Part shown: in pieces, positions 4,668 through 5,923 of the stretch | Numbering within the stretch: position 1 is the first letter of the stretch | Layout of the letters: each line of letters begins with the position of its first letter | Assembly (NCBI GenBank): GCA_018662715.1 | Contig: JABJFP010000195.1 | Span: 1 to 5,923, forward strand | Length of the DNA: 5,923 nt | Origin: Methanobacteriota archaeon | GTDB taxonomy: Archaea > Thermoplasmatota > Poseidoniia > Poseidoniales > Poseidoniaceae | Reading direction: 5' to 3' | Notes under the pieces: generated by a model | Database searches by the model: none | What the model saw: only the letters and a program-made list of their open reading frames with translations | What the model was told of the DNA's origin: nothing | Translations under genes and position numbers: made by a program

Positions 4668-5923
4668 TCAACCGTAGAGTTTCCATTCGGTTCCGGTCCA
4701 CCAGTAGGTGTTACCGTCATCCATGGATCTCCATGTATATCCGCCTTCATCGGTCCATTGTCGCACCACTGCAGGTTCAGCAACGACGGGTTGTGCCGCC
4801 ACCGGATGTGGAATGACTTCGACCGTCTGAATCGGTTGAACCGCTTGCACAGGCTGAGCCACGTATGCTTGGGTCGCAACTTGTTGGGCAGGTTGGGCCT
4901 GTTGTGCATACTGAGCACTGTAATCAACGGTTGCAGCCGGTTGCTGAGTTTGTTGGGTAGCGTAAGATGTGGCTGCGATAGGTTGGGAATTGTTGATGAT
5001 ACCAAGTTCGGAAAGGTCCTTTTGCGTCTCTTCGTCTGAGCCACGGGACCTCAAGAAGAGAACAGCTCCCAGTGCGCCAACAAGGCCGACAGCGATAAGT
5101 GAGATGATGGTGGTCAGGTTGCTGTCGTCGTCTTCTGAGGCGACGGTGTCCCCTGAGGTGTCTTCAACAACATCTTCGGGAGGCGTGAGAACAGCGTCAA
5201 TCACATGGATGATTCCGTTTGAGGTCATCACATCAGCAAGGGTGATGTTAGCACCGTTGATTCCTGTCGTTAGCGAAAGAGTCGTATTGTCTCCGTTCAC
5301 CATTTGCAGCATCATGCCTTCAGTAATGTTCGATACTTGAACCGAGCCTGCATGGACGTGGTAAAGAAGGATATCAGCCAGTGCTGCTTTCCCTTCGGGT
5401 GTGTCAAGTGTGGCAAGGTCAATGCCTGCATCTGCAAAGGCTTGGTCGGTCGGCGCAAAGAGCGTAAACGGTCCGTCACCTTGGAGGGTTTCCAGCAACT
5501 CTGCTTGGATGACCGCAGCCACGAGTGAGGTGTGGATGCCGGTGCATTGTGCAGTTCGTGGCAGGTCGTTTGGTGTGTCTGATGGAGACAATACCTTGTC
5601 GATAACATGGATGATTCCGTTGCTTGTGTTCACGTCTGCGATCGTCACATTTGCACCGTTCACCATAACGCCTGTTCCAACGGTGAAGGCAAGAGGTTGC
5701 CCGTTTACAGCGTCGGCGCTCATGCACTCGGTAACTGCCGAAGCCGGAACTGCACCAGGAACAACGTGGTAAAGCAGGATGTTAGTAAGGGCTGTCTTTC
5801 CTTCTGGAGTATCAAGCGATGCGAGGTCAATGCCTGCATCTGCGAACGCTTGGTCGGTCGGCGCAAAGAGCGTAAACGGTCCGTCACCTTGGAGGGTTTC
5901 CAGCAACTCTGCTTGGATGACCG
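4668..5923 (-). CDS. FAS1 (fasciclin) surface protein with membrane helix and W-rich tail, partial (N-terminus beyond right edge)
   Basis: The frame is open to the right edge; at least 417 residues are visible. Two FAS1 domains are coded by about 5583-5923 (partial) and 5178-5540. Each has the H1 box 'GPFTLFAPTDQAFADAG', the 'LLYHV' strand and the H2 box 'NGIIHVID.VL'. FAS1 domains act in adhesion at cell surfaces. An acidic linker follows, then a 22-residue transmembrane helix at 5052-5117 and 'RSRG', so the FAS1 part should be outside and the tail inside. The tail is rich in Gln, Ala, Pro and Val (about 4764-4990) and ends in a tryptophan-rich motif at 4671-4763 with 'GGYTWRSMDDGNTYWW' and a final 'W'. 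N-glycosylation sequons (NVT, NIT, NTT) lie in the FAS1 part, and 'TEC' and 'AQC' provide two cysteines that may pair. More FAS1 repeats and a signal peptide are expected beyond the edge. Confidence 0.93.
   Translation of the reverse strand, partial: VIQAELLETLQGDGPFTLFAPTDQAFADAGIDLASLDTPEGKTALTNILLYHVVPGAVPASAVTECMSADAVNGQPLAFTVGTGVMVNGANVTIADVNTSNGIIHVIDKVLSPSDTPNDLPRTAQCTGIHTSLVAAVIQAELLETLQGDGPFTLFAPTDQAFADAGIDLATLDTPEGKAALADILLYHVHAGSVQVSNITEGMMLQMVNGDNTTLSLTTGINGANITLADVMTSNGIIHVIDAVLTPPEDVVEDTSGDTVASEDDDSNLTTIISLIAVGLVGALGAVLFLRSRGSDEETQKDLSELGIINNSQPIAATSYATQQTQQPAATVDYSAQYAQQAQPAQQVATQAYVAQPVQAVQPIQTVEVIPHPVAAQPVVAEPAVVRQWTDEGGYTWRSMDDGNTYWWTGTEWKLYG
5413..5515 (-). repeat. FAS1-coding direct repeat, inner copy
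   Basis: This 103-bp stretch matches 5821-5923 at an offset of 408 bp (136 codons), with three mismatches by eye. The last 76 bp (5440-5515) are identical, third codon positions included. It encodes the start of the second FAS1 domain, from 'VIQAELLETLQG' through the H1 box. Confidence 0.9.
5821..5923 (-). repeat. FAS1-coding direct repeat, outer copy (reaches window edge)
   Basis: This is the partner of 5413-5515 and encodes the equivalent part of the preceding FAS1 domain. Identity is still perfect at the window edge, so the true repeat may be longer. Confidence 0.9.

Noticed and set aside
4588..4701. Extension of the DsrE-like frame to 4701
   Set aside because: It would overlap the end of the FAS1 gene and add 38 residues before the normal first strand of the fold. 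The sequence there includes TATA-like elements.
4661..5772. Long frames antisense to or out of phase with the FAS1 gene (for example 4969-5340 and 5401-5772)
   Set aside because: They are shadows of a gene with strong codon bias and recognisable domains, and show no domain logic themselves.

Overview
The window most likely comes from an archaeon, probably a marine planktonic euryarchaeon of the Marine Group II / Poseidoniales type. This is inferred, not proven. Most confidently placed start codons have no Shine-Dalgarno sequence but do have a TATA-like element centred about 25 nt upstream, which is the pattern of leaderless archaeal transcripts. Several proteins are built for the cell surface: a signal anchor plus DNase, FAS1 domains plus a membrane helix, and a two-helix membrane protein with many N-glycosylation sequons. 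No rRNA, tRNA, CRISPR array or insertion sequence was seen.

Layout, left to right. (1) Positions 1-755, minus strand: the N-terminal two thirds of an Xaa-Pro-aminopeptidase-like M24 peptidase, cut by the left edge. (2) 852-1598, plus strand: a two-helix membrane protein of unknown function, divergent from the peptidase. (3) 1588-2544, minus strand: a beta-class amino-DNA methyltransferase. Its 3' end overlaps the 3' end of gene 2 by 11 nt, and no restriction endonuclease is visible. (4) 2699-3052, plus strand: a small SnoaL/NTF2-like protein, divergent from the methyltransferase. (5) 3192-4178, plus strand: a membrane-anchored DNase I homologue that looks strikingly like vertebrate pancreatic DNase I. 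(6) 4198-4587, minus strand: a DsrE-like protein, convergent with the DNase with a 19-bp gap. (7) 4668-5923, minus strand: a surface protein with at least two FAS1 (fasciclin) domains, a transmembrane helix, a Q/A/P-rich tail and a C-terminal tryptophan-rich motif, cut at its N-terminus by the right edge.

The genes are mostly single transcription units with frequent strand switches, so they do not look like one operon or one pathway. The common theme is inferred to be life at the cell surface: breakdown of extracellular DNA (5), adhesion or surface display (7), and possibly peptide use (1). The best candidates for follow-up are the DNase I homologue and the FAS1 protein with its tryptophan-rich cytoplasmic tip. 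I found no convincing multi-gene defence or other new system. The methyltransferase stands alone in the part that can be seen.
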